Below, piece by piece: positions 22,783-31,556 of a stretch of DNA of 64,000 bases. The stretch is from Leifsonia poae (GTDB taxonomy: Bacteria > Actinomycetota > Actinomycetes > Actinomycetales > Microbacteriaceae): positions 56,375 to 120,374 of the forward strand of contig NZ_BSEN01000003.1 in assembly GCF_027921845.1 (NCBI RefSeq), in the 5' to 3' direction. Within the stretch, counting starts at the first letter, position 1, and each line of letters starts with the position of its first letter. The translations under genes and the position numbers were made by a program. The notes below the pieces were generated by a model. The model was given only the letters and a program-made list of their open reading frames with translations, was not told the origin of the DNA and did no database searches.

Positions 22783-25455
22783 TCAGATCCAGGTGCCGAA
22801 CCGGCGGATGTACCGGGTCTTGAGCAGCTGGGTGAGCAGGCAGTAGGCGGCGAGCGTCGCGAGCAGCCAGGGGAAGTAGGTCCACGGCAGCGCGACGAGC
22901 CCGAGCCCGGCGCCCCAGCCGGTGAACGGAAGCACGAGGCCGAACACGCAGACCGCTCCGGTGGCCAGCAGCACCGGCAGACTCGCCCGCGACTGGAGGA
23001 ACGGGAGGCGCCGGGTGCGCAGCATGTGCACGACGAGCGTCTGCGAGATGATCGATTCGATGAACCAGCCCGACTGGAACAGTGCGGCATGCTCGGGGCT
23101 GTTCGCCGCGAACACGATCCACATCAGCGCATAGGTCGTGAGGTCGAAGATCGACGAGATCGGCCCGATCCGGATCATGAAGCTCGAGAGGCTCTTCGAC
23201 TCCCACCGGCGCGGGTCCTTCAGCTCGTCCTCGTCCACGTCGTCCCACGGAAGGGTGAGCATCGACAGGTCGTAGGCGAGGTTCTGCACCAGCACGACCA
23301 GCGGGATCATCGGGATGAACGGGAGCAGGGCACTGGCGATGAGCACCGAGAACATGTTGCCGAAGTTCGACGACGCGGTCATCGAGATGTACTTCATGGT
23401 GTTCACGAAGGTTCGGCGGCCCTCGACCACTCCGCCCTCGAGCACGGTGAGGTCCTTCTCGAGCAGGATGATGTCGGCGGACTCCTTGGCGATGTCCACC
23501 GCGGTGTCCACGGAGATGCCCACGTCGGCGACCCGGAGCGCCGGAGCGTCGTTGATGCCGTCGCCGAGGAAGCCGACCGTGTGGCCGTTGGCCCGCATCG
23601 CTTCGACGATGCGGGCCTTCTGGGTGGGATTCACCTTGGCGAAGACCGCGGTCTCGTCGGCGAGCGCGCCCAGCTCATCGAGCGTCAGGTCGTCGAGCTC
23701 GCTGCCGAGCACGATGCGGCCGGCATCGATGCCCACCTCACGGCACACCGTCGCCGCGACCTGCGTGTTGTCCCCGGTGATCACCTTTACCGCGATGCCG
23801 TGCCCGCGCAGGCTGGCGATCGCGGCGCCGGCCGACGCTTTGGGCGGGTCGAGGAAGGCGAGGAAGCCCACCAGCGTCATGCGCTCCTCGTGCCCGCGGG
23901 TGTACTCGTAGCGCTCTTCGTCCTCGTCGGGGACGACCGAGCGGATCGCAACGGCGAGCACGCGCATCCCGAGCTCGTTCTGCTCGGCGACGAGCGCGTC
24001 GAGAGCGGCCAGGCGGTCCTCCGTGAGGTCGAGTTCCTTGCCGTCCGCGAGTTCCGAGGTGCACTGCGCGAGCACTTCTTCGACGGCGCCCTTGGTGATG
24101 ATGAGGTGGGAGAAGCCGTCGTCGACGACCACGGACATCCGCCGCCGCTCGAAGTCGAAGGGCATCTCGTCGACCAGCGTGTACTCCCGGCGCACGCGGT
24201 CGAGCTCGTGCGGGCCGGCGGCGGCCACGATCGCCGTGTCGAGCAGGTTGCGCAGCCCGGTCTGGAAGTGCGCGTTCGCCGTGGCGTAGCCGAGCGTCGT
24301 CTCGCTCGAGCGTCCGGCGACGTCGAGGTGCCGCTCGAGCGCGATCCGGTCTTCGGTGAGCGTGCCGGTCTTGTCGGTGGCGAGCACATCCATCGCGCCC
24401 AGGTTCTGGATGCTGTTGAGCCGCTTGACGATCACCTTGCGCGTTGCCAGGTACTTCGCGCCCTTCGCGAGGTTGGCCGTGACGATCAGCGGGAGCATCT
24501 CCGGGGTCAGGCCCACCGCGGTCGTAACTCCGAAGAGGAAGGCGCTGGTCCAGTCCTTGGTGAGCCCGTTGATGACGAACACCACCGGGACCATCACCAG
24601 CATGAACCGGATGAGCGTGAAGCTCACCTTTTTGATGCCGACGTCGAAGGCGGTCTCCGGCCGGGCGCCGACGATGGCCGACGACATGCTGCCGAAGTAG
24701 CTGAGACGGCCCGTGGCGACGACGACAGCGGTCCCGGAGCCCGACACGACCGAGGTGCCGAAGAACCCGAGGTTCGGTGCGTCGAGCAGCTCGGACGCGT
24801 TCACGTCGGGGACCGCGTCGATCGACTTCTCGGCCGGAAGCGATTCACCCGTCAGCATCCCCTGGTTCACCTGCAGGTCTTTCGCGCAGACGAAGCGCAC
24901 GTCGGCCGGCACCATGTCGCCCGCGGCGAGCTCGACGATGTCACCACGAACCACCTCGTCGATCGGGTGCTCGCGGGTGACCGAGGTCCCGTCGACCCGG
25001 CGCGTGACCGCGACCGTCGTGCGAACGAGCGCCGTGAGCTGCTCGGCCGCCCTCGACGAGCGGTACTCCTGCCAGAAGCGCAGGGTGGCGCTCACCAGCA
25101 CCATGACGCCCACGGTGACGACACCCGTGACGTCGGGGCCGTCCTCCGGATCGGCGAACACCACGTCGGTGATCACCATCACCACCACGAGGAACAGCAG
25201 GATCAGGATGAACGGGTTCACGAAGGCGCGGAGGAACTGCACGATCGCCGGCGCCGGCCTGTCGTGGGCGACCTCGTTCCTCCCGTAGCGGGCACGACGG
25301 GTCTGCACGGAGTGCTCGTCCAGCCCGGTGAGCGCGGTCGACATCGCGGCGATGGCCGCCGCGGGCGGCATGGTCGCAGACTCGACGAGCAGCGTCGATG
25401 GCGTCAGCCGGTCGGAATCGGTCCGGAAGGTACGGAAGGTACGGAAGGTACGCAT
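22783..25455 (-). CDS. mgtA: Magnesium-importing P-type ATPase
   Basis: An 890-residue P3B-type ATPase that imports Mg2+ across the membrane. The phosphorylated Asp361 is in ATDKTGTLTEDR; GDGINDAPALRVADVG is the hinge motif, and MLTGESLPAEKS the actuator TGES. Ten helices are arranged as in MgtA/MgtB (two before the actuator, two after, six at the C-terminus ending LLKTRYIRRFGTWI). The ATG at 25455 gives the family length (MgtA about 900); upstream in-frame sequence is part of the M-box leader. The N-terminus reads MRTFRTFRTFRT from a 9-bp triplet repeat. An M-box lies 110 nt upstream and presumably couples expression to Mg2+. Confidence 0.96.
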   Translation of the reverse strand: MRTFRTFRTFRTDSDRLTPSTLLVESATMPPAAAIAAMSTALTGLDEHSVQTRRARYGRNEVAHDRPAPAIVQFLRAFVNPFILILLFLVVVMVITDVVFADPEDGPDVTGVVTVGVMVLVSATLRFWQEYRSSRAAEQLTALVRTTVAVTRRVDGTSVTREHPIDEVVRGDIVELAAGDMVPADVRFVCAKDLQVNQGMLTGESLPAEKSIDAVPDVNASELLDAPNLGFFGTSVVSGSGTAVVVATGRLSYFGSMSSAIVGARPETAFDVGIKKVSFTLIRFMLVMVPVVFVINGLTKDWTSAFLFGVTTAVGLTPEMLPLIVTANLAKGAKYLATRKVIVKRLNSIQNLGAMDVLATDKTGTLTEDRIALERHLDVAGRSSETTLGYATANAHFQTGLRNLLDTAIVAAAGPHELDRVRREYTLVDEMPFDFERRRMSVVVDDGFSHLIITKGAVEEVLAQCTSELADGKELDLTEDRLAALDALVAEQNELGMRVLAVAIRSVVPDEDEERYEYTRGHEERMTLVGFLAFLDPPKASAGAAIASLRGHGIAVKVITGDNTQVAATVCREVGIDAGRIVLGSELDDLTLDELGALADETAVFAKVNPTQKARIVEAMRANGHTVGFLGDGINDAPALRVADVGISVDTAVDIAKESADIILLEKDLTVLEGGVVEGRRTFVNTMKYISMTASSNFGNMFSVLIASALLPFIPMIPLVVLVQNLAYDLSMLTLPWDDVDEDELKDPRRWESKSLSSFMIRIGPISSIFDLTTYALMWIVFAANSPEHAALFQSGWFIESIISQTLVVHMLRTRRLPFLQSRASLPVLLATGAVCVFGLVLPFTGWGAGLGLVALPWTYFPWLLATLAAYCLLTQLLKTRYIRRFGTWI
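25424..25450. repeat. 9-bp tandem repeat at the mgtA 5' end
   Basis: CGGAAGGTA occurs three times (25424-25432, 25433-25441, 25442-25450), encoding the repeated F-R-T at the start of MgtA. Confidence 0.9.
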
Positions 25456-25565
25456 GAGATGTCCCGTTCGTTCGGGCGCGACGACCACCCCGCCGGTGGG
25501 CCGGCGAGGAGAGTGCGCGTCGCGACAGGTGAAGGTGTTCTGCAGCGCTGGACGAACGGAGTCCG

Positions 25566-25736
25566 CCACTTCCACGTAAGAGCTTCGACACTGCACGACG
25601 TGTCCCACCATCGAACGGGCGGGAAGCCACTTTGGGTGACCCCTTAATCCGGGGAGACCTGTCCTAACCTTGGGCGTCTCTCGACGTCGTCAGATCAGTG
25701 GCCTGTGTTCGTGCAGGAGCCTCGCCTAACGAAGTG
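25566..25736 (-). ncRNA. M-box (ykoK leader) magnesium riboswitch
   Basis: Read on the minus strand from 25736, the leader contains the M-box core CUUCGUUAGGCGAGGCUCCU, then CAGGCCACUG, GUCGAGAGACGCC, GGUUAGGACAGG, and at the 3' end GUGCAGUGUCGAAGCUCUUA. The ends CACUUC (25736-25731) and GAAGUG (25572-25567) pair as helix P1. These are the conserved elements of the M-box, which folds on Mg2+ and turns off Mg2+ transporter genes. The next start codon downstream is mgtA. How folding represses expression (termination or ribosome-site masking) is not clear; the 110-nt segment after the aptamer lacks an obvious terminator with a U-tract. Confidence 0.93.
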
Positions 25737-25746
25737 CTGCATCCCG

Positions 25747-25752
25747 ACGCTA
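25747..25752 (-). promoter_or_regulatory. -10 box of the M-box/mgtA transcript
   Basis: TAGCGT on the minus strand lies about 10 bp upstream of the first M-box base, a fitting place for the -10 element. Confidence 0.5.
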
Positions 25753-25842
25753 ACAACGCGTGGTGGGCGCAGGCCGGTGCGCGACGAGCACGTAGCCGCG
25801 AGCCACGAATCTAAGTGTGGCGGCAGCGCGCGTAGTGCGTGC

Positions 25843-25848
25843 GAGAAT
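25843..25848 (+). promoter_or_regulatory. -10 box (GAGAAT), leaderless
   Basis: GAGAAT ends 6 nt before the GTG at 25855 and supports that start over upstream in-frame codons that would read through the M-box region. Confidence 0.5.
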
Positions 25849-25854
25849 GCTGCG

Positions 25855-26361
25855 GTGCGAGCAGGCGAATTGGATGTCGTGAGCGGTCCCGAGCTGGAGT
25901 ACCGCGCGGCCGTCCCGACGCTCGGCATCCGTGAGACCGTCCCGTTCCGCACGATGCTCTCCAACCGGGACCGCCTGCTCGCGGAACTGATCGCCTGGCT
26001 CGACGAGAACGGTGTCGAGCCGACGGGCCCCTTCTTCCTCCGCCTCCACGTGGTGAATATGGCCGATCAGATGCAGATCGAGGTCGGTGTCGCGGGTAAG
26101 TCAGACGACACGGACGATCGGGTCCAGGCCGGGGCGATCCCGGCCGGCAGTTATGCCGTGCTGGCCTACCGCGCGAAGTCCATGGCGGCGAACCGCCTCC
26201 TGCACGCCTGGATTCAGGAGCAGGGCCTCGAACTGGACACGAAGCCGCACCCCGGTGGGGAAGCCTTCGCCTCCCGCTGCGAGATCTACCTGACGGACCC
26301 CCGCACGGAACCGCGCAAGACGCGCTGGGTCGTCGAACTCGCGTTCCTCACTCGCTCGTAG
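25855..26361 (+). CDS. GyrI-like small-molecule-binding domain protein
   Basis: A 168-residue single-domain protein of the GyrI-like/AraC effector-binding fold (SOUL-like). PELEYRAAVPTLGIRETVPFRTM is the first beta hairpin, GPFFLRLHVVNMADQMQIEVGVAG the second unit, and IPAGSYAVLAYRAK the characteristic glycine-containing strand before the helix. SRCEIYLTDPRTEPRKTRWVVELAFL is the closing portion. No DNA-binding domain is attached. Such proteins bind or hydrolyse small xenobiotics. It is divergent from the Mg2+ leader. Confidence 0.82.
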   Translation: MRAGELDVVSGPELEYRAAVPTLGIRETVPFRTMLSNRDRLLAELIAWLDENGVEPTGPFFLRLHVVNMADQMQIEVGVAGKSDDTDDRVQAGAIPAGSYAVLAYRAKSMAANRLLHAWIQEQGLELDTKPHPGGEAFASRCEIYLTDPRTEPRKTRWVVELAFLTRS

Positions 26362-26378
26362 CCACCTAGCCGTGCGCG

Positions 26379-26864
26379 ATGGACGAGGCTAGCATTCAGC
26401 CACAGAGCGAAACGGACATCCCCATGACCGACAGCACGCCATCGACCCCAGCCCCCACCGTCACCGTCGGAACCGCCGAGCCGACCGGTGCGGCGAACGA
26501 TGTCGTCACCCCCGTACCCCCGCCCCTCGTCCCGGTCGCCTCTGCTCCGGTGGTCACCTTGTCGGCCGCCGCCGTTCCGGTCGCCCCGCACGCCGTGACC
26601 AATGTCTACGTGACGACCTCGCCGGTGGTGCCGCAACCCCTCGCGCCCCTCCCCCGCAAGCACGCACGTGTCGCCTACGCGCTGATGCTGCCCTCCTTCA
26701 TCGGGATGTGCGGCCTGCAGCACTTCTACCTGGGCAAGGTCGGGCAGGGCGTGCTCTGGCTCTTCACGTTCGGACTGTTCGGGTTCGGCACCGTGCTCGA
26801 CGCGTTCACCCTCAACTCGCAGACCAAGACGATCAACGCGCGGCGCGCCCTCGGCATCCGCTGA
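26379..26864 (+). CDS. TM2-domain membrane protein
   Basis: A 161-residue protein with a long Pro/Thr/Val-rich N-terminal half (to about residue 90) and a C-terminal TM2 domain: ARVAYALMLPSFIGMCGLQHFYLGKVGQGVLWLFTFGLFGFGTVLDAF, containing the G-x-x-x-FYLG turn between two helices. TM2 proteins are small membrane proteins without an agreed function. The start is uncertain: ATG 26379 or the ATG at 26424 (MTDSTPS), with a TAGCAT box between them that would favour the second. It converges on the DUF916 gene. Confidence 0.85.
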   Translation: MDEASIQPQSETDIPMTDSTPSTPAPTVTVGTAEPTGAANDVVTPVPPPLVPVASAPVVTLSAAAVPVAPHAVTNVYVTTSPVVPQPLAPLPRKHARVAYALMLPSFIGMCGLQHFYLGKVGQGVLWLFTFGLFGFGTVLDAFTLNSQTKTINARRALGIR

Positions 26865-26871
26865 CGGCGCG

Positions 26872-27978
26872 TCACGCGGTCACGCCGGCCGAGGGATCAC
26901 TGGCGCTCGCGCTTTCGCTCTCGCGCAGGGCGGCCTCCACCGCCTTCTTGACGCGCTCGTCCTCGCGCGCCGCACTGCGCCGACGCCGTGCGCGCAACAG
27001 GAACACCGTGCCGACCACAGCCGCGGCGACGAGCAGCACGAGCACCAGCAACGCCCACGGGATGGCGACCGTACTGCCGCTCGACCGCACACCGTCCAAC
27101 CCGGGAGTCACCCCCGACACGGCGGGCAGCTGCGGGTTCAGCGTCGTCGTCGCGGACAGCCAGAACGCCGGGACGACGCCGGAGACCGGCACCGAAACGG
27201 TCCACGATTCGCCCGGCAGCAGCTCGGGCACGGGGGCCACCCCCTCCACCTCCACCGGGAACCAGCCGAACGGCCCGGTCAGTGCGACGGTCTGACCGGC
27301 GGCCAGCCGCACGTTCCCCGTGTTGCGCACCGTGTACGCGATGGTCGCCGCTCCGGTGCCGAAGGGGTTGAACGTGCCCGTGTAGTCGACGTGCAGCTTC
27401 TCGACGGCCACGCTCGGGGCCAGCGCACCGCCGACCCGCACGTGCATCCGGATGCCGAGGCGACGATCGACGCTGATGCCGTTCTCCTGCGACGTGTGAG
27501 GCAGCGAAGTGAGGATGCCGCCGGCGTAGTCGCCGGGCGTCGCCGTGGCTGGGACGGTGACGGTGAACGGCACCTGGACCGTCTTTCCGGCAGCGACGGT
27601 GAGCGTCCCGCCGCGAAGCGCCGTCCAAGCGCCGACGGCCACCGACTTCTTGTCGGGCGTGAGCAGGTCCAGCTGTCCGCTGGAGGTGGTGAAGCCGTCG
27701 GCCGCGTAGACCTCGAGCTTCAGCGGCGCCGCGTCATGGTTGCTGATGACCAGGGCATCGCTCACGATCGCGCCGGGCTTGATCGTGTACGCGAAGTTCT
27801 GACGGTCGGTGCCGTTGGCGTTCGACGCCGTTCTGACTCCCCAGGTGACATCGTCGGCGGCCGAGGCCGTGCCCGCCGGGCCGGCAGCGATGAGACCAGC
27901 GGAGAGGAGGAGTGCGGCGAGTGCAGCGGGGAGGAGCCGGGTGGCGGCCGATACGAAGCGGGAGGTACGAGCGTTCAT
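26872..27978 (-). CDS. DUF916 (WxL-interacting/peptidoglycan-binding) surface protein
   Basis: A 368-residue exported protein: signal peptide to about residue 41 (ending TASAADD), then a DUF916-type immunoglobulin-like domain (VRTASNANGTDRQNFAYTIKPGAIVSDALVISNHDAAPLKLEVYAADGFT), a second beta-rich domain (TATIAYTVRNTGNVRLAAGQTVALTGPFGWF), one transmembrane helix (about 305-330) and a charged cytoplasmic tail. In Firmicutes, DUF916/WxLIP proteins bind WxL proteins and peptidoglycan at the surface. Here it follows the metallophosphoesterase with a WxL-like tail, on the same strand, but a strong hairpin stands between the two genes. Confidence 0.87.
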   Translation of the reverse strand: MNARTSRFVSAATRLLPAALAALLLSAGLIAAGPAGTASAADDVTWGVRTASNANGTDRQNFAYTIKPGAIVSDALVISNHDAAPLKLEVYAADGFTTSSGQLDLLTPDKKSVAVGAWTALRGGTLTVAAGKTVQVPFTVTVPATATPGDYAGGILTSLPHTSQENGISVDRRLGIRMHVRVGGALAPSVAVEKLHVDYTGTFNPFGTGAATIAYTVRNTGNVRLAAGQTVALTGPFGWFPVEVEGVAPVPELLPGESWTVSVPVSGVVPAFWLSATTTLNPQLPAVSGVTPGLDGVRSSGSTVAIPWALLVLVLLVAAAVVGTVFLLRARRRRSAAREDERVKKAVEAALRESESASASDPSAGVTA

Positions 27979-28028
27979 GAGTCCTCGAAGGAAGAGGGGC
28001 GGAAGATCAGCTGAAGAGGGTTGGTGAT

Positions 28029-28058
28029 CGGAGTGGGCGCAGGATCGCGCCCACTCCG
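28029..28058 (-). terminator. Hairpin after the metallophosphoesterase gene
   Basis: Arms CGGAGTGGGCGC and GCGCCCACTCCG (12 bp, perfect) with a 6-nt loop, 17 bp beyond the stop at 28076 and 50 bp before the DUF916 start. It may terminate or attenuate transcription into the DUF916 gene. Confidence 0.8.
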
Positions 28059-28075
28059 ACCGGTGGAGCGGATGA

Positions 28076-29908
28076 CTAGCTCAGTGCGGTGAGCGTGAGC
28101 GTCGCCTGGTACGTGCCGTCGGTGACGTCGACCGGGAGGTTCAGGTCGAGCGCGGCGCCGAGCTTGGCCGAGCCGCGGGCGTGACCGTTGGCCGCGTCGC
28201 CGAGCGTGGACGAGACGGAGAGACCGTCGCCACCCGAGAACCCGGACTGCACCCGGTCACCGGCGACGGCGTCGCCGCCGGCCTCGGTCACCGCGGGCGT
28301 CCAGCCGAGGTACTTGCCCGAGAACGACTTCGCACCCGAAGTGAAGTCGCCGACCTGCGCAGAGACGGACCACTGCGGGCCCGACGCGCGGGTGTCGGTG
28401 ACGCGGATCGGGTTGATCGAGCCGACCGCGGCGTAGTGGTCGCCGGCTTCGACGGCCTTGCCGAGGTCGACGAGACCGTTGGTGCCGTCGATGTTCCAGA
28501 CGAACTCGCCCGGAGCAGCCTCGGGAACCGTGACCTGCAGCGCCTGCGAGTTCGTGTCCGGCTTCGCCTCGCGGGTCAGGGTGACCTGGTCGACGATGCT
28601 GTTCACGGGCTTGTCGGTGCCGTTCGCCTGGCTGCGCAGCGTCTTGATCGTGATCGCGTTGCCGGTGATGTCGACCGCGCTGTAGTTGCGCACCTTCTCC
28701 TGGTTCTGCACCGAGAGCCACCAGAAGCCCTTGTTCTGCAGGTCGTAGTACTTGGAGCCCGACGACGAGTTCGCGGTCACGTACAGCACTCCGCCCGGAC
28801 CGGCGACGACCGAGTCCGCACCGGCGGCCTCATCCGGATTCGCCTTCTCACCGTTGTGGATGAGGTAGCTGCGCGCGTAGCTGTGGTCGTGACCCTGCAG
28901 CACGAGGTCGATCCCGAGGTTCGAGATCGCGGTCGGCAGGGTGCTGCGGCGATCGAGCACGTCCGCGTCCGTGGCGTGCGGACCGGGCGAGTAGATCGAG
29001 TGGTGGAAGGCGAGGACCTTCCACTTGGCCTCGTCGCCGTGCTCGGCGACGACCTGGTTCATCCAGGCGATGTGCGACGCGTCGCGGCTGTTCGAGTTGA
29101 TGTCGAGGAACAGCACATCCTTGTAGATGAACCAGTAGTCACCGCCGGAGCCGGTTCCCGTGCCCGCGCCAGCGGTGCGGTCGACGTTCGGAGTGTTGAA
29201 GTGCTGCTCGTACGCCTTGGAGCCCACGTCGTGGTTTCCGTTGGTCGCGACGAACGGGATCTGGCGCAGGGCATCCGACGCCAGGAAGGCCTCGTACTGC
29301 GGCTCGCTGGTCGCCGTCTCCACCTGGTCACCGGCCGAGAACAGCAGCTCGGCGTTCGGGTAGGCCGAGGTCGCGACGTTCAGCGTGTCCACCCATCCGG
29401 CCGAGTCGTTCGCCACGTTGCCCGACGAACCGATCTGCGGGTCGCCGAAGAACAGGAAGTTGAAGTCGCCGCTGAACTTCTGCGTGCGGAACGAGTAGGT
29501 CGCCGACCAGTCGCCGACGCTGCCGACGCGGTAGACGTAGGCTGTGGCCTCCTTCAGCCCCGTGACGGTGGCGAAGCGGTTGTACTCGTTGCTGGTGGTG
29601 AGGCCGCCGGTCGCCGAGATGGTCTTGGCCTGCTCGGGGAAGGCCCCGTCGACCACATCGGAGGCCAGAGCGACCTGCACGACCTGAGCCGTGTCGGTCG
29701 CCGAATACCAGGAGAAGTTGCGCTGCGACTCGGTCGCACCGACGCCGAGCACGATGTCGGTCTGGTTGGTGGACGCGGCGAAGGCGGCCGGTGCGGAGAG
29801 CAGGCTTGCGCCGAGGGCGACCGTCAAGCAGACGGCAGCCGCGGCGAGCCGGGGTGTTTTCCGGCGATGCGCAGGCGTTGCGGCCTGCGGTGCGTCGTGA
29901 AGCGACAT
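28076..29908 (-). CDS. Secreted metallophosphoesterase (purple acid phosphatase-like) with C-terminal WxL-like domain
   Basis: A 610-residue exported enzyme. Signal peptide to about residue 44 (SAPAAFAAS); an Fn3-like N-terminal domain (RFATVTGLKEATAYVYRVG) precedes the calcineurin-like domain with GDPQIG, SAGDQVE, NGNHD, AFHHSIYSP and LQGHDHSYARS, the full set of metal ligands of purple-acid-type phosphatases. The C-terminal 120 residues (QWSVSAQVGDFTSGAKSF to TYQATLTLTALS) resemble WxL surface domains but lack the second Trp. No LPxTG or transmembrane anchor is present. ATG 29908 is chosen by ribosome-site spacing; an ATG at 29929 is in frame. Upstream is the HupE-type gene, possibly the same transcript. 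Confidence 0.87.
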   Translation of the reverse strand: MSLHDAPQAATPAHRRKTPRLAAAAVCLTVALGASLLSAPAAFAASTNQTDIVLGVGATESQRNFSWYSATDTAQVVQVALASDVVDGAFPEQAKTISATGGLTTSNEYNRFATVTGLKEATAYVYRVGSVGDWSATYSFRTQKFSGDFNFLFFGDPQIGSSGNVANDSAGWVDTLNVATSAYPNAELLFSAGDQVETATSEPQYEAFLASDALRQIPFVATNGNHDVGSKAYEQHFNTPNVDRTAGAGTGTGSGGDYWFIYKDVLFLDINSNSRDASHIAWMNQVVAEHGDEAKWKVLAFHHSIYSPGPHATDADVLDRRSTLPTAISNLGIDLVLQGHDHSYARSYLIHNGEKANPDEAAGADSVVAGPGGVLYVTANSSSGSKYYDLQNKGFWWLSVQNQEKVRNYSAVDITGNAITIKTLRSQANGTDKPVNSIVDQVTLTREAKPDTNSQALQVTVPEAAPGEFVWNIDGTNGLVDLGKAVEAGDHYAAVGSINPIRVTDTRASGPQWSVSAQVGDFTSGAKSFSGKYLGWTPAVTEAGGDAVAGDRVQSGFSGGDGLSVSSTLGDAANGHARGSAKLGAALDLNLPVDVTDGTYQATLTLTALS

Positions 29909-30069
29909 GGGTGATCCAGTGCCTTTCATAGTGGAGGGATCCGCGGGTTCGCGGGGTGCACGCCTCACGGTGGCGGGGGTCGGTGAATCCTGTATGAATT
30001 CACAGAGTTCAGAGGGTGTCCGTCGAGAGAACCACTCGAACGGGGGGGGTCCGCCCCTCCGCCTGGCGG

Positions 30070-31350
30070 CTACTCGATCCCGAGCACGCGCTGCACGAAC
30101 CACACCAGGGCGATCACGGTGACGGCGGCCGCGACGGCGATCCCGACCCACAGCCCGGTGCGCGGTGCGCGGCGGCGCAGCACGATGAGCAGCGGGAAGA
30201 CGACCGCGATGATCCCGAGCTGCACAGCCTCGATCCCCACGTTGAACACGAGCAGCGACCAGAGCAGCGTCCACGACCACGCCTCGTCGATGCCGAGGGC
30301 GCTCGCGAAGCCCAGCCCGTGCACGAGGCCGAACAGGAAGACGACAGCAAGGCGGAGCCAGTCGGCCTTGTCCATCCCCCGCGACGGCGCGAGGTCGGCG
30401 ACGGTCGGGATGCCGGACGACCGTCGCTTCCAGACGCCCCATAGGTACCAGGCGGCGACTACGGCGATGGAGAGCGCGATGATCGGCTCCACGATCGCCG
30501 CCGGCACCGTGACGACTCCGAGCGCGGCGAGCAGGAACGTCACCGAGTGCGCCACGGTGAAGGTCGTCGCGGCGAGTACGACGTCGCGGAGCCGCCGCGA
30601 TCCGATGATCAGGGCGAGCAGGAACAGGATGTGGTCGATACCGCTCAGCAGGTGCTCGGCGCCGAGCAGGAAGAACTCGCCGAAGCGCTCGCCGGCACTC
30701 TGCCCGGTGGAGAACGACGGATGCTGGGCATCCAGCGCCGCACTGCCCGACCGGCCGTCGAGGTCGTACGTCACGATCGTCTTGGTGTCTTTGACGTAGT
30801 CCTCCGCATCGGGGAACAGCGCGCTCGCGATCTCGTGGGCTGCGTGACCACCGGATGCCGCAGCGCAGGTGAACTCGAGGGTCAGTTGCGCGTAGGGCAC
30901 GCCGTCGCGCTGGTGCACGGGGATGTCTCCGACCTGCCGGGGACGGCAGGCGGACCCCTCGGCCGCAACGGTGAAACGCTCGGTGACGTACGCCGTCACC
31001 GTGGCGGCGTGGGCGTTCATCGCCGTCGCCTCCTCGCCCGTCTCGAACAGCCTGGTGCCGTCGTCGAACAGCGCCTGGTCGTGCTGCTTCTCGGCCGCCG
31101 AGACGACGAGCAGGTCGTATTCGAGCTCGAGGTGCGTACGCACGGTGCCGTCGGTGGGAGCGGTGATGTCGGCGTAGACCGTCGAGCTGAAACCGTGCGC
31201 CTGCGCCGCAGCGGCCGGCAGCAGGATCCCGATGGCGGTGGCGATGGCGGCGATGATCAGGGCGACGGTTGTGCGAGGCTCCCGCACGAAGGGGCGGCGC
31301 GGCCGCTGCAGGGCGCGGCGCGGCCGCTGGTTCGTATGACTCACCCGCAC
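30070..31350 (-). CDS. HupE/UreJ-family membrane protein
   Basis: A 426-residue protein: Arg-rich N-terminus, a signal/first helix at about 26-49 ending AQAHGFSS, an extracytoplasmic domain (about 50-215) and seven helices with the HupE/UreJ signature LSGIDHILFLLALI, VAHSVTFLLAALG, and LVHGLGFASAL. The conserved His/Asp in the helices suggest metal (nickel or cobalt) or other cation transport, known for HupE. This two-domain form, with a secreted N-terminal portion, has no known substrate. Starts at GTG 31350. It is followed by 160 bp holding a poly-G run and no gene, then the phosphoesterase. Confidence 0.85.
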   Translation of the reverse strand: MRVSHTNQRPRRALQRPRRPFVREPRTTVALIIAAIATAIGILLPAAAAQAHGFSSTVYADITAPTDGTVRTHLELEYDLLVVSAAEKQHDQALFDDGTRLFETGEEATAMNAHAATVTAYVTERFTVAAEGSACRPRQVGDIPVHQRDGVPYAQLTLEFTCAAASGGHAAHEIASALFPDAEDYVKDTKTIVTYDLDGRSGSAALDAQHPSFSTGQSAGERFGEFFLLGAEHLLSGIDHILFLLALIIGSRRLRDVVLAATTFTVAHSVTFLLAALGVVTVPAAIVEPIIALSIAVVAAWYLWGVWKRRSSGIPTVADLAPSRGMDKADWLRLAVVFLFGLVHGLGFASALGIDEAWSWTLLWSLLVFNVGIEAVQLGIIAVVFPLLIVLRRRAPRTGLWVGIAVAAAVTVIALVWFVQRVLGIE

Positions 31351-31556
31351 ACGGTGTCCGAGCCGGGTTAACGCGATGCGGCGCGCGCGCGAACGTGAGG
31401 AAACGTACAGAAACGCAGTAGTCCCGCGGATGCTCGCCGAGCCGGAGTGTTCGCCTGTCGTTCATCTGCACGGAAGCCCGGCGACATCGCCGTGCCGCGA
31501 CGCTGCGGCACGGTCGGAGAACCACATCCATCCCCGGCCACCGAGAGATCCATCCC

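Noticed and set aside
25456-25611. N-terminal extension of MgtA to 25611
   Set aside because: This sequence belongs to the M-box leader, and MgtA family proteins have the usual length with a start at 25455.
25705-25854. N-terminal extension of the GyrI-like protein
   Set aside because: It would read through the M-box on the opposite strand; a -10 box 6 nt before GTG 25855 and the family N-terminus favour the short form.
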